A stretch of 64,000 bases of DNA from an uncultured Alphaproteobacteria bacterium (lineage in GTDB: Bacteria; Pseudomonadota; Alphaproteobacteria; Rhodobacterales; Rhodobacteraceae), in NCBI GenBank assembly GCA_902574225.1, contig CACGMO010000006.1, positions 1-64,000 of the forward strand, in the 5' to 3' direction. Of this stretch, positions 36,318 through 43,737 are shown one piece after another. The translations under genes and the position numbers were made by a program. The notes beneath the pieces are model-generated. The model was not told where the DNA came from, made no database searches, and worked only from the letters and a program-made list of their open reading frames with translations. How positions within the stretch are numbered: position 1 is the stretch's first letter; every line of letters begins with the position of its first letter.

Positions 36318-37025
36318 TCAAGAGTTTATCCATCCACCATCAACATCAACAGTGGTTCCGTTAACAAAATCATTTTCAATAACAAAGATAATTCCTTTTG
36401 CAACCTCATCCGGTTTTCCAGCACGTTTTATCGAGTGAGATGCTGTGGCTGAATTTAGAAAAATTCTTCTATCCTCACCCTCTTGTGAAAACATGGGCGT
36501 GTCTATTAAGCCCGGCGCCACAGCATTTATTCTCTTTGGGGCAATTTCGTTTGCAACACCTCTCACTAAGTTCTCAACTGCGCCACCAACTGCAGACAGA
36601 GCAATTTGCCCAGGCTTCATCCGCCTGGCAGGTGCACCACTGACCAAAACTATTGTTCCATCCGAGCTTAAATAGTGTGTGCCATAGCGTACAACATTCG
36701 CGTAACCCCATAATTTATCAAAAGAGTTTTTAAATCCAGTCATATCCATTTCTAGGAATGGGCCAGCAGCTCTGCTTCCTCCAGTCGCAGCACTTACCAA
36801 AATTTCGAAAGGAGCATGTTTTTCAAAAATATTTTTTACTTCCTCTTCAATTCTTACATCGCAGCTTTCAAAGGATAGTTTGTTGTGTTTTACACTGGTC
36901 GCCTTGCTTGGGTCTCTGCTGATGGCAATAACGTCTGCACCTTTTTCAATTAATTGCTCACATGTAGAGAGCCCAATTCCAGAAGTTCCACCAAATACGA
37001 GGGCTTTTTTATTCGCTATGTCCAT
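36318..37025 (-). CDS. Atypical SDR lacking the YxxxK catalytic pair
   Basis: A 235-residue SDR-like protein with the nucleotide motif GGTSGIGLSTC, DVRIEEE, VSAATGG in place of NAG, and the C-terminal FVNGTTVDVDGGWINS. The Ser of the active site may persist (VLVSGAP), but the region normally YSASKAAV reads ALSAVGGAV, with Leu for Tyr and Gly for Lys. Similar Tyr/Lys-less SDRs with an xxNGAIE-type helix are known in proteobacteria, and their chemistry is unclear. It is the first gene of the seven-gene minus-strand operon and is divergent from the EamA gene at 37113 across 87 bases. Confidence 0.85.
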   Translation of the reverse strand: MDIANKKALVFGGTSGIGLSTCEQLIEKGADVIAISRDPSKATSVKHNKLSFESCDVRIEEEVKNIFEKHAPFEILVSAATGGSRAAGPFLEMDMTGFKNSFDKLWGYANVVRYGTHYLSSDGTIVLVSGAPARRMKPGQIALSAVGGAVENLVRGVANEIAPKRINAVAPGLIDTPMFSQEGEDRRIFLNSATASHSIKRAGKPDEVAKGIIFVIENDFVNGTTVDVDGGWINS

Positions 37026-37112
37026 TTTTTATCTATCCATAAAAGAATTTGTAATTTACTCCAATTGATATTAAAGCAAATGGAGGTTAATTGAAGTTTT
37101 TTTGGGCTATGC

Positions 37113-38066
37113 ATGAATAATAATTATATGGGAATATTGGCAATCGTCTTAGGTACAATTTGTTTCTCAATAAATGACATATCGGTTAAGCTTTTCAGTA
37201 CTGATATGCCACTACATCAGCTCATGTTTTTCCGAGCTATTTTTGCAATTTCAATTTTACTTTTTATTGTTCTACCTTTTTACGGTGGCTTAAAATACCT
37301 TAATACGAATAACCCTACTTTTCATGTCTTTAGGGGATTAGCTGTCGTTGGGGCGAATACTTTCTTCTTCATATCTATAGCAGAGCTTTCGTTGGCAGAG
37401 GCAACAGCAATATTTTTTATAGCACCAGTTTTGATTACAATTTTTGCTGTATTTTTTTTAAAAGAGAAAGTGGGTATACGTAGAAGCTTGGCCTGCTTTA
37501 TCGGATTTTTGGGCATGTTATTTATAATAAAGCCAGGTACAATTTCGTTTGAATTAATTTCATTATTTCCTTTAATCGCTGCTCTTTTTTATACAGCGCT
37601 ACATATAATTACTAGAAAGTATGGGGCGCAAGAAAATCCGATCACAATGGGTTTTTATATCCAAATATGTTTTCTTGTCACAAGCCTTACATTTGCTACA
37701 GGCTTTTACATAGCTGATCTTAATGTTGGACAGAGCGATGCTTTGATATTTTTGACGGGCTCATGGGTTTCAGTCAATACTTTTGATTTGTTACACATTT
37801 TTGTAGGTATAGCCTTCCCAATCTCGATAGGAGGTATTCTTGTCTCTTATGCATATAAGAATCATGAGGCATCTTTTTTAGCGCCATTTGAATATGGGGC
37901 TTTAGTTATTGCAGTTATTTCTACCTATTTAATTTGGAACGAAATACCGGATAGACTTTCTCTTTTAGGTATAATTTTGATAATGTGTTCTGGTATCTTT
38001 GTATCATTGAGAGAAAAGCAAGTAAGTTCAATACGTTCATCGCGAAAATTAATATATAGACGATAA
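37113..38066 (+). CDS. EamA/DMT-family membrane transporter
   Basis: A 317-residue polytopic membrane protein with about ten hydrophobic segments arranged as two five-helix EamA repeats (first repeat about 5-140, second about 150-300). The opening GILAIVLGTICFSINDISVKLF and the FRAIFAISILLFIV block, and EATAIFFIAPVLITIFAVFFLKEKVG with the conserved Glu, are typical of drug/metabolite exporters. An in-frame ATG five codons downstream (37128) is an alternative start. The substrate is unknown. It is divergent from the SDR operon and is followed 15 bases later by the esterase gene. Confidence 0.9.
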   Translation: MNNNYMGILAIVLGTICFSINDISVKLFSTDMPLHQLMFFRAIFAISILLFIVLPFYGGLKYLNTNNPTFHVFRGLAVVGANTFFFISIAELSLAEATAIFFIAPVLITIFAVFFLKEKVGIRRSLACFIGFLGMLFIIKPGTISFELISLFPLIAALFYTALHIITRKYGAQENPITMGFYIQICFLVTSLTFATGFYIADLNVGQSDALIFLTGSWVSVNTFDLLHIFVGIAFPISIGGILVSYAYKNHEASFLAPFEYGALVIAVISTYLIWNEIPDRLSLLGIILIMCSGIFVSLREKQVSSIRSSRKLIYRR

Positions 38067-38081
38067 ATATTTCAATAATTT

Positions 38082-39017
38082 ATGATAAGTAGAAAGGCTA
38101 GAAACAGAAAAAAAGTCATATCTTTTGTTATGAAACTTGTGGCTTTTATTAAACCTGGAAGCCTTAGCCATTTTCAGATTAAAATAATGCGATTGCTTGT
38201 TTTATTTGCATCCTTTAGAAGAGCAAACGTAAACAATGTCGTCGTGAAAAAAATATCTTTAGATCAGCTTGAGTTATATCGGATTATACCAAATAAGATT
38301 TCTGATAAAGTAAAGATCTTATTCTTTCATGGAGGTGGGTTTTTTGTTGGTAACTTCAAAATTTATCGAAGTTATGCATCTTTTTTAGCGAAGATCCTCT
38401 GCAGAGAAATTATATTTGTTGAATATAAACTCAGTCCTGAGTCAAAGTATCCAAGCCAATTAGAAGATGCGAAAAAAGCATACTCTTTTCTTTTAGGAAA
38501 AAAAGAAAAATCCAATATTATCGTTGCTGGTGATTCAGCTGGCGGCAATTTAGCACTAGCATTATTGTTAGCACTGAAAAAAGACAAATCAAAGAAACCA
38601 AAAGGAATATTCTGTATTTCTCCTTGGGTTTATCCAACGGCTATAATGGCAGAATATCCAGATAGTTGCTGTCAAAGTGATGTACTAATAGGACCATTTA
38701 TAAAACGTGCAAAAGAAACAGGTTCTGGTCCTTTATCTTATCTCTATTGCAATCCATCAGATCATAAAAACCCCTTAATTTCACCCTTATTTGGCGACTT
38801 TAAAAATTCACCACCAATTATGATCCAATATGCAGAAAATGAGGTTCTTTCAGTCCAGATTGGACAGTTTTTAAAACGACTAAAAAAGCAAAGAGTCAAA
38901 GTAGTAACAAAAATCTGGAAAGACCTATGGCATGATTTTCAGCTCGAAACAGATTTAATTGAGACTCGTAAGTCTTTCGTGCTTTTCAAGGACTTTTTGG
39001 ATGAACTATGCACTTAA
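38082..39017 (+). CDS. HSL-type (family IV) alpha/beta hydrolase, esterase
   Basis: 311-residue esterase of the hormone-sensitive-lipase group. It has the oxyanion-hole motif FFHGGGFFVG near residues 84-93, the nucleophile elbow AGDSAGGN near 148, and a probable catalytic His in LWHDFQLE near the C-terminus; the Asp/Glu acid lies in AENEVL. The basic N-terminus (about 20 Lys/Arg in the first 60 residues) is unusually charged. Substrates are short-chain esters or lipids in the family. It converges on the PhyH-like gene with interlocked TAA stop codons (39014-39017). Confidence 0.9.
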   Translation: MISRKARNRKKVISFVMKLVAFIKPGSLSHFQIKIMRLLVLFASFRRANVNNVVVKKISLDQLELYRIIPNKISDKVKILFFHGGGFFVGNFKIYRSYASFLAKILCREIIFVEYKLSPESKYPSQLEDAKKAYSFLLGKKEKSNIIVAGDSAGGNLALALLLALKKDKSKKPKGIFCISPWVYPTAIMAEYPDSCCQSDVLIGPFIKRAKETGSGPLSYLYCNPSDHKNPLISPLFGDFKNSPPIMIQYAENEVLSVQIGQFLKRLKKQRVKVVTKIWKDLWHDFQLETDLIETRKSFVLFKDFLDELCT

Positions 39018-39901
39018 GCTTTATCTTCGCCTGCTTGGGCAGCGTAAATAGAAGTGTACCCTCCTGACCAGTCGGGGGGCATCTGGCAAGGTCTTGGATC
39101 ATGGTGTGCCCATTTTACCTGCTCTCCCCTTACAATTTTATAGGTGTTCACGGTTGGTTGTGGGTGGGGTGTATAGGCTTTAGCGTCAGCAGATGTATAA
39201 CAATTAAGCAAAAGTGGTCTGGGATTTTTAGATTTCGAAGATGGTGAGAAATGAAGTGCTCGTGCGTTATGTATTGTTATAGATCCAGCATTTCCCGTAA
39301 GATAGTCAACCATCGACATATCAACAGTATCTGCATCTTCATCGCTTAACATTCCTGTCCAATTACCATTTTTGTCGTACTGATCATATAGGTCATTTTT
39401 ATGTGAACCTTTTAACACGGCTAAAGGCCCATTATTCATGTCAGTGTCCTCTAAATAACACCCAATTGTCAAAACGTTGTAATTTGTATGAGGAAAGAAT
39501 TGGATATCCTGATGCCACTTAACAGTATCGCTCTCATCATACCACTTAAAGTTTAATTTTGAGTGATGAAATGTCACATTAGGACCAACAAGGTCACTAG
39601 CGACGTCAGCCATAAGACCCTTTGAGAAATTCCAATACTCTTCATGATTCTCATCTGGACTCTTTAATCTTCTAAGTACCGGATTCTCGTAAGAATGTCC
39701 TGGACCGATATCAAAAACATTATTTGACTCCGTGACTTCGCGACTTTTATCAACGAACTCACTTGTAACTTTTTTGATAAGTTTTAGTGTCTCTGACGGA
39801 ACTAAGTCTTTTATTCCCACGAACCCAAACTCAAAATAATGTTCTCTCTGCTCCTGAGTTAAGATTTTGGGTGGATAAGATAAAATTTCTTCTGGTGTCA
39901 T
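39014..39901 (-). CDS. Phytanoyl-CoA dioxygenase (PhyH) family protein
   Basis: Fe(II)/2-oxoglutarate-dependent oxygenase, 295 residues. The iron facial triad is HxD in VKWHQDIQFFPH (H130, D132) plus a distal His in TIHNARALHF (H212 or H218), and an Arg in NPRPLL could bind 2-oxoglutarate. Related proteins hydroxylate acyl-CoA, phosphonates or ectoine. The family's substrate is not fixed by sequence. It is divergent from a CaiB/BaiF CoA-transferase gene across 104 bases, so a shared acyl-CoA pathway is possible. A CTTAAATTTAAG palindrome lies in the spacer at 39936-39947, but in such AT-rich DNA it may be chance. Confidence 0.88.
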   Translation of the reverse strand: MTPEEILSYPPKILTQEQREHYFEFGFVGIKDLVPSETLKLIKKVTSEFVDKSREVTESNNVFDIGPGHSYENPVLRRLKSPDENHEEYWNFSKGLMADVASDLVGPNVTFHHSKLNFKWYDESDTVKWHQDIQFFPHTNYNVLTIGCYLEDTDMNNGPLAVLKGSHKNDLYDQYDKNGNWTGMLSDEDADTVDMSMVDYLTGNAGSITIHNARALHFSPSSKSKNPRPLLLNCYTSADAKAYTPHPQPTVNTYKIVRGEQVKWAHHDPRPCQMPPDWSGGYTSIYAAQAGEDKA

Positions 39902-40005
39902 GTTTAAACTCTTCTTAGGGTGTCTTTTTAAGCTTCTTAAATTTAAGTTGCATCTTCAAGGTTAACAGCTCATATTTTAGTGTAAATATTTTTCTGGAGG
40001 TTTTT

Positions 40006-41196
40006 ATGGCCGGTGCTTTAAAGGGGATAAGAATAATCGATTTAACATCGATGATTTCAGGTCCAAGTGCAACTATGATACTAGGAGACCAGGATGCTGA
40101 AATCATAAAAATTGAAAATACCACAGTTGGAGATTATACCAGGATTGTCAGCACTCAGAGGTCTGGAATTTCAGCCGCTTACCTTAATAATAATAGAAAT
40201 AAGAAATCTGTGTGTATTGATCTTAAAACGGAGGAAGGAAAAAATATCCTTAAAAAGCTTATTGGAACGGCGGATGTGTTGGTTCAAAACTTTAGACCAG
40301 GGGTAATGGATAGGTTAGGTTTCGGATACAGTGATGTTCGCGCGATAAGTCCTAATATTATATATGTTTCCATAAGTGGCTTCGGCTTTACTGGCCCTTA
40401 TAAGAATAAACCAGTTTACGATCCTCTTATTCAAGCTCTATCCGGTCTAACCACTGTACAAGCCGGATCAGATGAGGAGAGACCCAGGCTTATGCGAACG
40501 ATACTTCCTGATAAGCTTACTGGGTTCGCTACCGCTCAAGCGATAACAGCGGCACTGTTTCATAAGGCAAAAACAGGTGCGGGTCAGGAAGTCAAAATAT
40601 CAATGCTAGATGCTGTAATTTCTTTTTTGTGGGGTTCCGATATGGGAGGGCATACCTTTGTTGGAGACGAGCTTGAAAAGGAGACCGCACAGAGTTTTAT
40701 TGATTTAATATATGAAACTAAAGAGGGCTTTATCTCTGTTGCAGTTCAGTCCGATAAAGAATGGTTTAATATTTGCGATGCATTTAATAAGAAAGAGTGG
40801 TTAAGTGACCCTAGGTTTTTGACGGCAGAATTAAGGCATCAGAATATAAATGAAAGACTAGAACTGATACAATCTGAGCTTAAGAAAAAAACATCCGATG
40901 AATGGTTGAAATTACTAACGGCTAAAGATGTTCCTTGCGCACCCGTTTTGACAAGAAAAGAAATGATAAAGAATGAGCAAGTAGTTGCAAATGATATAAT
41001 AAAAATTTCTGAACATCCTATCGCGGGAAAGATACGGCAGTCTAAGTTAGCGGCTAACTTTTCTGTAACCAATAAAGATGACAATTTGTCAGCTCCAACA
41101 CTTGGTCAGCATACTAAGTCAGTTCTTTCAGGATTAGGCTTTACAGAATTGGAAGTTGATAGATTGCTTAGCGATAAAGTAATTAAGGGCAGTTGA
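40006..41196 (+). CDS. CaiB/BaiF family CoA-transferase
   Basis: 396-residue class III CoA-transferase. It shows GIRIIDLTSMISGPSATMILGDQDAEIIKIE at the N-terminus, VLVQNFRPGVMDRLGFGY, ISGFGFTGPYKNKPVYD, and the catalytic-Asp region SMLDAVISFLW. It probably transfers CoA between a dicarboxylate or hydroxy acid and an acyl-CoA such as succinyl-CoA. TGGAGG ahead of ATG 40006 is a good ribosome site. Partners are not clear; the divergent PhyH-like oxygenase is the nearest candidate. Confidence 0.92.
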   Translation: MAGALKGIRIIDLTSMISGPSATMILGDQDAEIIKIENTTVGDYTRIVSTQRSGISAAYLNNNRNKKSVCIDLKTEEGKNILKKLIGTADVLVQNFRPGVMDRLGFGYSDVRAISPNIIYVSISGFGFTGPYKNKPVYDPLIQALSGLTTVQAGSDEERPRLMRTILPDKLTGFATAQAITAALFHKAKTGAGQEVKISMLDAVISFLWGSDMGGHTFVGDELEKETAQSFIDLIYETKEGFISVAVQSDKEWFNICDAFNKKEWLSDPRFLTAELRHQNINERLELIQSELKKKTSDEWLKLLTAKDVPCAPVLTRKEMIKNEQVVANDIIKISEHPIAGKIRQSKLAANFSVTNKDDNLSAPTLGQHTKSVLSGLGFTELEVDRLLSDKVIKGS

Positions 41197-41219
41197 CTTA
41201 TATTTTCAATTGTTAATTT

Positions 41220-41323
41220 AAATTGGTACGCGAATTGCAATTTGGGTATAGCATGAAATTTTTTCATGTTCATACCTCCCTGTTGACTAAAGCCGAGCAA
41301 ATTTTTGTTCGGCTTTTTTTTTT
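41220..41323 (+). ncRNA. Candidate small RNA: bulged hairpin, pyrimidine linker, terminator
   Basis: Downstream of the CoA-transferase stop, two stem-loops are separated by an unpaired stretch. The first (41245-41276) pairs GGTAT with ATACC and AGCATGAA with TTCATGT, leaving one bulged C. It is followed by TCCC and then the terminator hairpin at 41290-41315 with a T run. CCTCCC at the junction is a Shine-Dalgarno-like complement. The start near 41220 is a guess; a TTGACT (41193-41198) overlaps the upstream stop and could be a -35. It could instead be only the 3' UTR or a leader of the following gene. Confidence 0.35.
41290..41323 (+). terminator. Strong intrinsic terminator
   Basis: AAGCCGAGCAAA pairs with TTTGTTCGGCTT around a two-base loop (12 pairs with one G-U), followed by a T run to 41323. 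It ends the CoA-transferase transcript or a separate small RNA, and lies 50 bases upstream of the glycine-zipper gene start. Confidence 0.9.
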
Positions 41324-41373
41324 GTAATTTTGGTGTATATTATTAAATAGACCTACTATCAATGGAGACCAGA

Positions 41374-41886
41374 ATGTTAAAATTAATCACAGTAATCCTA
41401 GCTCTATTTTCTTTCTCAAACTTATTTGCTGAGACTTATTATGTGACAGGTACTGTGCAATCAATTGAACCAGTTTACTCAAGTACGAATATTTACACAC
41501 CTGAGACACGTTGTAGAAATGTAAAGGTACCAGTATACGGAAAGGTTGTCAGTGGTAACGGTGCTTCAGGCGCTGATGTGTTGGGAGGAATGGTGGTTGG
41601 AGCTCTAATTGGTAAAGCCTTAACAAACGATAACAATGCCGCTGGTGTTGGAGCTGTGATGGGAGGAGTGGTAGCAGCCGAGCAACAAAAGAAAACAACA
41701 ACAAAGGTCGTTGGTTACAATACAGAACAGAGATGTGAGGTTGTCCAGCTAGCTAGCCAGCGAAACGCTGTTGAAAGCTACAGAGTAATCTATAACTGGA
41801 ATGGATTTACCGGTTCGAGTTTAACAGGGCGTTATTATGAGATAGGCTCTAAAATTCAAATAAAAGTAGGTCTTTCTTTAGACTGA
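41374..41886 (+). CDS. Glycine-zipper exported protein
   Basis: Start at ATG 41374: GGAG at 41364-41367 gives good spacing, while the upstream ATG at 41362 overlaps that ribosome site. The 170-residue protein has a clean signal peptide ending near SNLFAETYYV, a central glycine-zipper helical pair, GGMVVGALIGKA and GAVMGGVVAAEQ, typical of Rick_17kDa/17 kDa surface-antigen-like proteins, and a beta-rich C-terminus (SYRVIYNWNGF...LTGRYYEIGSKIQIKVGLS). There is no lipobox Cys, so it is probably not a lipoprotein. It is likely an envelope component of unknown function. Confidence 0.85.
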   Translation: MLKLITVILALFSFSNLFAETYYVTGTVQSIEPVYSSTNIYTPETRCRNVKVPVYGKVVSGNGASGADVLGGMVVGALIGKALTNDNNAAGVGAVMGGVVAAEQQKKTTTKVVGYNTEQRCEVVQLASQRNAVESYRVIYNWNGFTGSSLTGRYYEIGSKIQIKVGLSLD

Positions 41887-41918
41887 TTATATCCACATAT
41901 AAAAATGAGGATTATCTC

Positions 41919-43034
41919 TTAGAAAGCATCTAAGTATTTGGAATTCAATTTGTTTATATCAAAAGTACCCATTTGAGCCATTGCGATTTCTATCTCTTTT
42001 TTAAGATTGTTTGCCATTTGGACTAGGCCATCAAATCCTTCGGCTGCTATAGAAAAAAGTGCATACTTTCCAATCATTACGAAGTCTGCCCCCAAACAAA
42101 GTGCCTTAAGAATATCTTCTCCATTTCTTATTCCCGTATCATATATCAAGGCTGTACTTTTATTTATAGATTTACGTATTTTCGATATTTGGTGTATGGG
42201 GATTGGGCTGCTATCAAATTGTCTTGAGCCATGGCCAGATACATAAATGGCATCCACTCCAAGACTTTCTGCCTTTTTTGCATCTTTCGGGTTAAGGATT
42301 CCTTTGATAACTAATTTCCCCTTCCAAAGCGCTCTTAAGTCTTTAAGAAATTTCCAATCGGCTGCTCCCCTTGGTTTATTCCTGTCTATCTTCAAATCTT
42401 TTTCAAAGTTTTGAGGTCTCGGAATACCATTGGCCAAAAGATCTAAACTCCAATTGGGATGCATCGCGCAATCAAAAATTTGTTTATAATTTGGTCTAAA
42501 CTTTGCTGAAAAATTATGTTTTAATTCTCTTGGTCTGCGGCCTAATTCAGGTACATCGACTGTCAGTATCAATGTTTTGTAACCAGTGGATTGTGCTCTT
42601 TTGGCTAAACGTAAACCTGATTTTAAATCATCATAAACATAGAGTTGAAACCAGCCCAAATCACCGGTGATCTTGAGAGTTTCCTCTAGAGATGAGGAAG
42701 CCATTGTAGAATAGCAAACAGGAACATTAAACTTTTTTGCCAATTTTCCAATTGCATAATCAGCTTTTGAACTTACAAGATTACACATACCCATTGGCGC
42801 TATACCAAAAGGTAGGTCATATGACTTACCCAATATTCGTTTGGAAATTTTTTTGGAACCCCCACCAACGAGAACATTTTGTGATAACTTGAGAGCCTTT
42901 AAGTACTCAGCATTCGAATGGTAACCGTCTGCCTCAAGTGCTACTCCATCGACATAATCAAAGATCATTGAAGGAAGTCTTTTCTTTGCGAGGTGACGAG
43001 CATCTTGCATACTATGGATAAAGCTTTTTTTCAT
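41919..43034 (-). CDS. FMN-dependent alpha-hydroxy-acid oxidase/dehydrogenase
   Basis: 371-residue paralogue of the LldD family. FMN-barrel motifs include PFGIAPMGMCNL, FQLYVYDDLKSGL, LTVDVPELGRRPRELKHNF, VIKGILNPKDA, the catalytic His-Arg motif SGHGSRQFDSS, and DTGIRNGEDILKALCLGADFVMIG. It differs from the copy at 32092-33243 in the active-site neighbours (GHGSRQF against NHGGRQL), so substrates probably differ. It could act on lactate, glycolate, mandelate or another hydroxy acid. It is divergent from the TerC gene and converges on the glycine-zipper gene. It has no catabolic partner nearby. Confidence 0.9.
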   Translation of the reverse strand: MKKSFIHSMQDARHLAKKRLPSMIFDYVDGVALEADGYHSNAEYLKALKLSQNVLVGGGSKKISKRILGKSYDLPFGIAPMGMCNLVSSKADYAIGKLAKKFNVPVCYSTMASSSLEETLKITGDLGWFQLYVYDDLKSGLRLAKRAQSTGYKTLILTVDVPELGRRPRELKHNFSAKFRPNYKQIFDCAMHPNWSLDLLANGIPRPQNFEKDLKIDRNKPRGAADWKFLKDLRALWKGKLVIKGILNPKDAKKAESLGVDAIYVSGHGSRQFDSSPIPIHQISKIRKSINKSTALIYDTGIRNGEDILKALCLGADFVMIGKYALFSIAAEGFDGLVQMANNLKKEIEIAMAQMGTFDINKLNSKYLDAF

Positions 43035-43126
43035 AAAAATTTACTTTTGTAGAAGATTTTATTTGAAATACTGACGATAAGCTACTAAACCCAAAGTGTC
43101 AAAAGCAATAAATAATATAAATACAC

Positions 43127-43732
43127 ATGAACTTTTCTTTAGTCGAGCTGGCTCAGGTCATTTTAGCTGATATATTTTTATCTGGCGATAACGCAATCAT
43201 TATAGGTATGGCTGCAGCTGGCTTATCAGAGAAGTTTAGAAAGAGGGTAATTTTCTGGGGATTAGCATTAGCAGCAGGATTCAGAATTATCTTTGCAGCT
43301 ATAGCATCTTTTTTAATTCAAATACCTGGAATATTAATTTTCGGCGGAATACTTTTGGCTTTTGTTTGTTGGCGGTTTTTTAAAGAAATCCGTCATGCTG
43401 GCCAAAAAACCGATCCAGAAATTAAGTCCAATTTGTCAGAAAAGCTGACTGAAAAGCAACAATTTTCGCAAGCGTTATTTACAATTGCGGTCGCTGATAT
43501 TTCAATGTCTTTAGATAATGTTGTAGCTGTTGCTGCCATAGCAAGAGAAGATACGGCATTATTAGTGTTTGGACTCGTTTTAGCTATAGTACTGATGGCG
43601 TTTTTTGCAACTATCATAATGCGTGTAATGACGAAGTTCCCATGGCTTTCGTGGATCGGACTTATTTTCCTGGTCTATCTAACCATAAAGATGCTCGTTG
43701 ATGGTTGGTTTGAGCTTTTACATATTCTCTAA
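43127..43732 (+). CDS. TerC-family membrane protein (YjbE/YkoY type)
   Basis: 201-residue polytopic membrane protein of the TerC family. The repeated acidic motif is clear: ADIFLSGDNAIIIGMAA in the first helix and VADISMSLDNVVAVAAIA in the second half. About seven hydrophobic segments fit the family. Several TerC relatives export Mn(II) or help metallate exoenzymes; the substrate here is not known. No yybP-ykoY-like riboswitch was recognisable in the 92-base upstream spacer. It is followed 5 bases later by glpD, so it may be co-transcribed with the glycerol genes. Confidence 0.9.
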   Translation: MNFSLVELAQVILADIFLSGDNAIIIGMAAAGLSEKFRKRVIFWGLALAAGFRIIFAAIASFLIQIPGILIFGGILLAFVCWRFFKEIRHAGQKTDPEIKSNLSEKLTEKQQFSQALFTIAVADISMSLDNVVAVAAIAREDTALLVFGLVLAIVLMAFFATIIMRVMTKFPWLSWIGLIFLVYLTIKMLVDGWFELLHIL

Positions 43733-43737
43733 GATTT

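Noticed and set aside
39936-39947. CTTAAATTTAAG palindrome in the PhyH/CaiB spacer as an operator
   Set aside because: Perfect but all A/T apart from the end bases, so chance occurrence in this composition is likely.
41341-41373. Own promoter for the glycine-zipper gene just after the terminator
   Set aside because: TATATT is present, but no -35 at proper spacing was found, so I left it out; a leader read-through from upstream remains possible.
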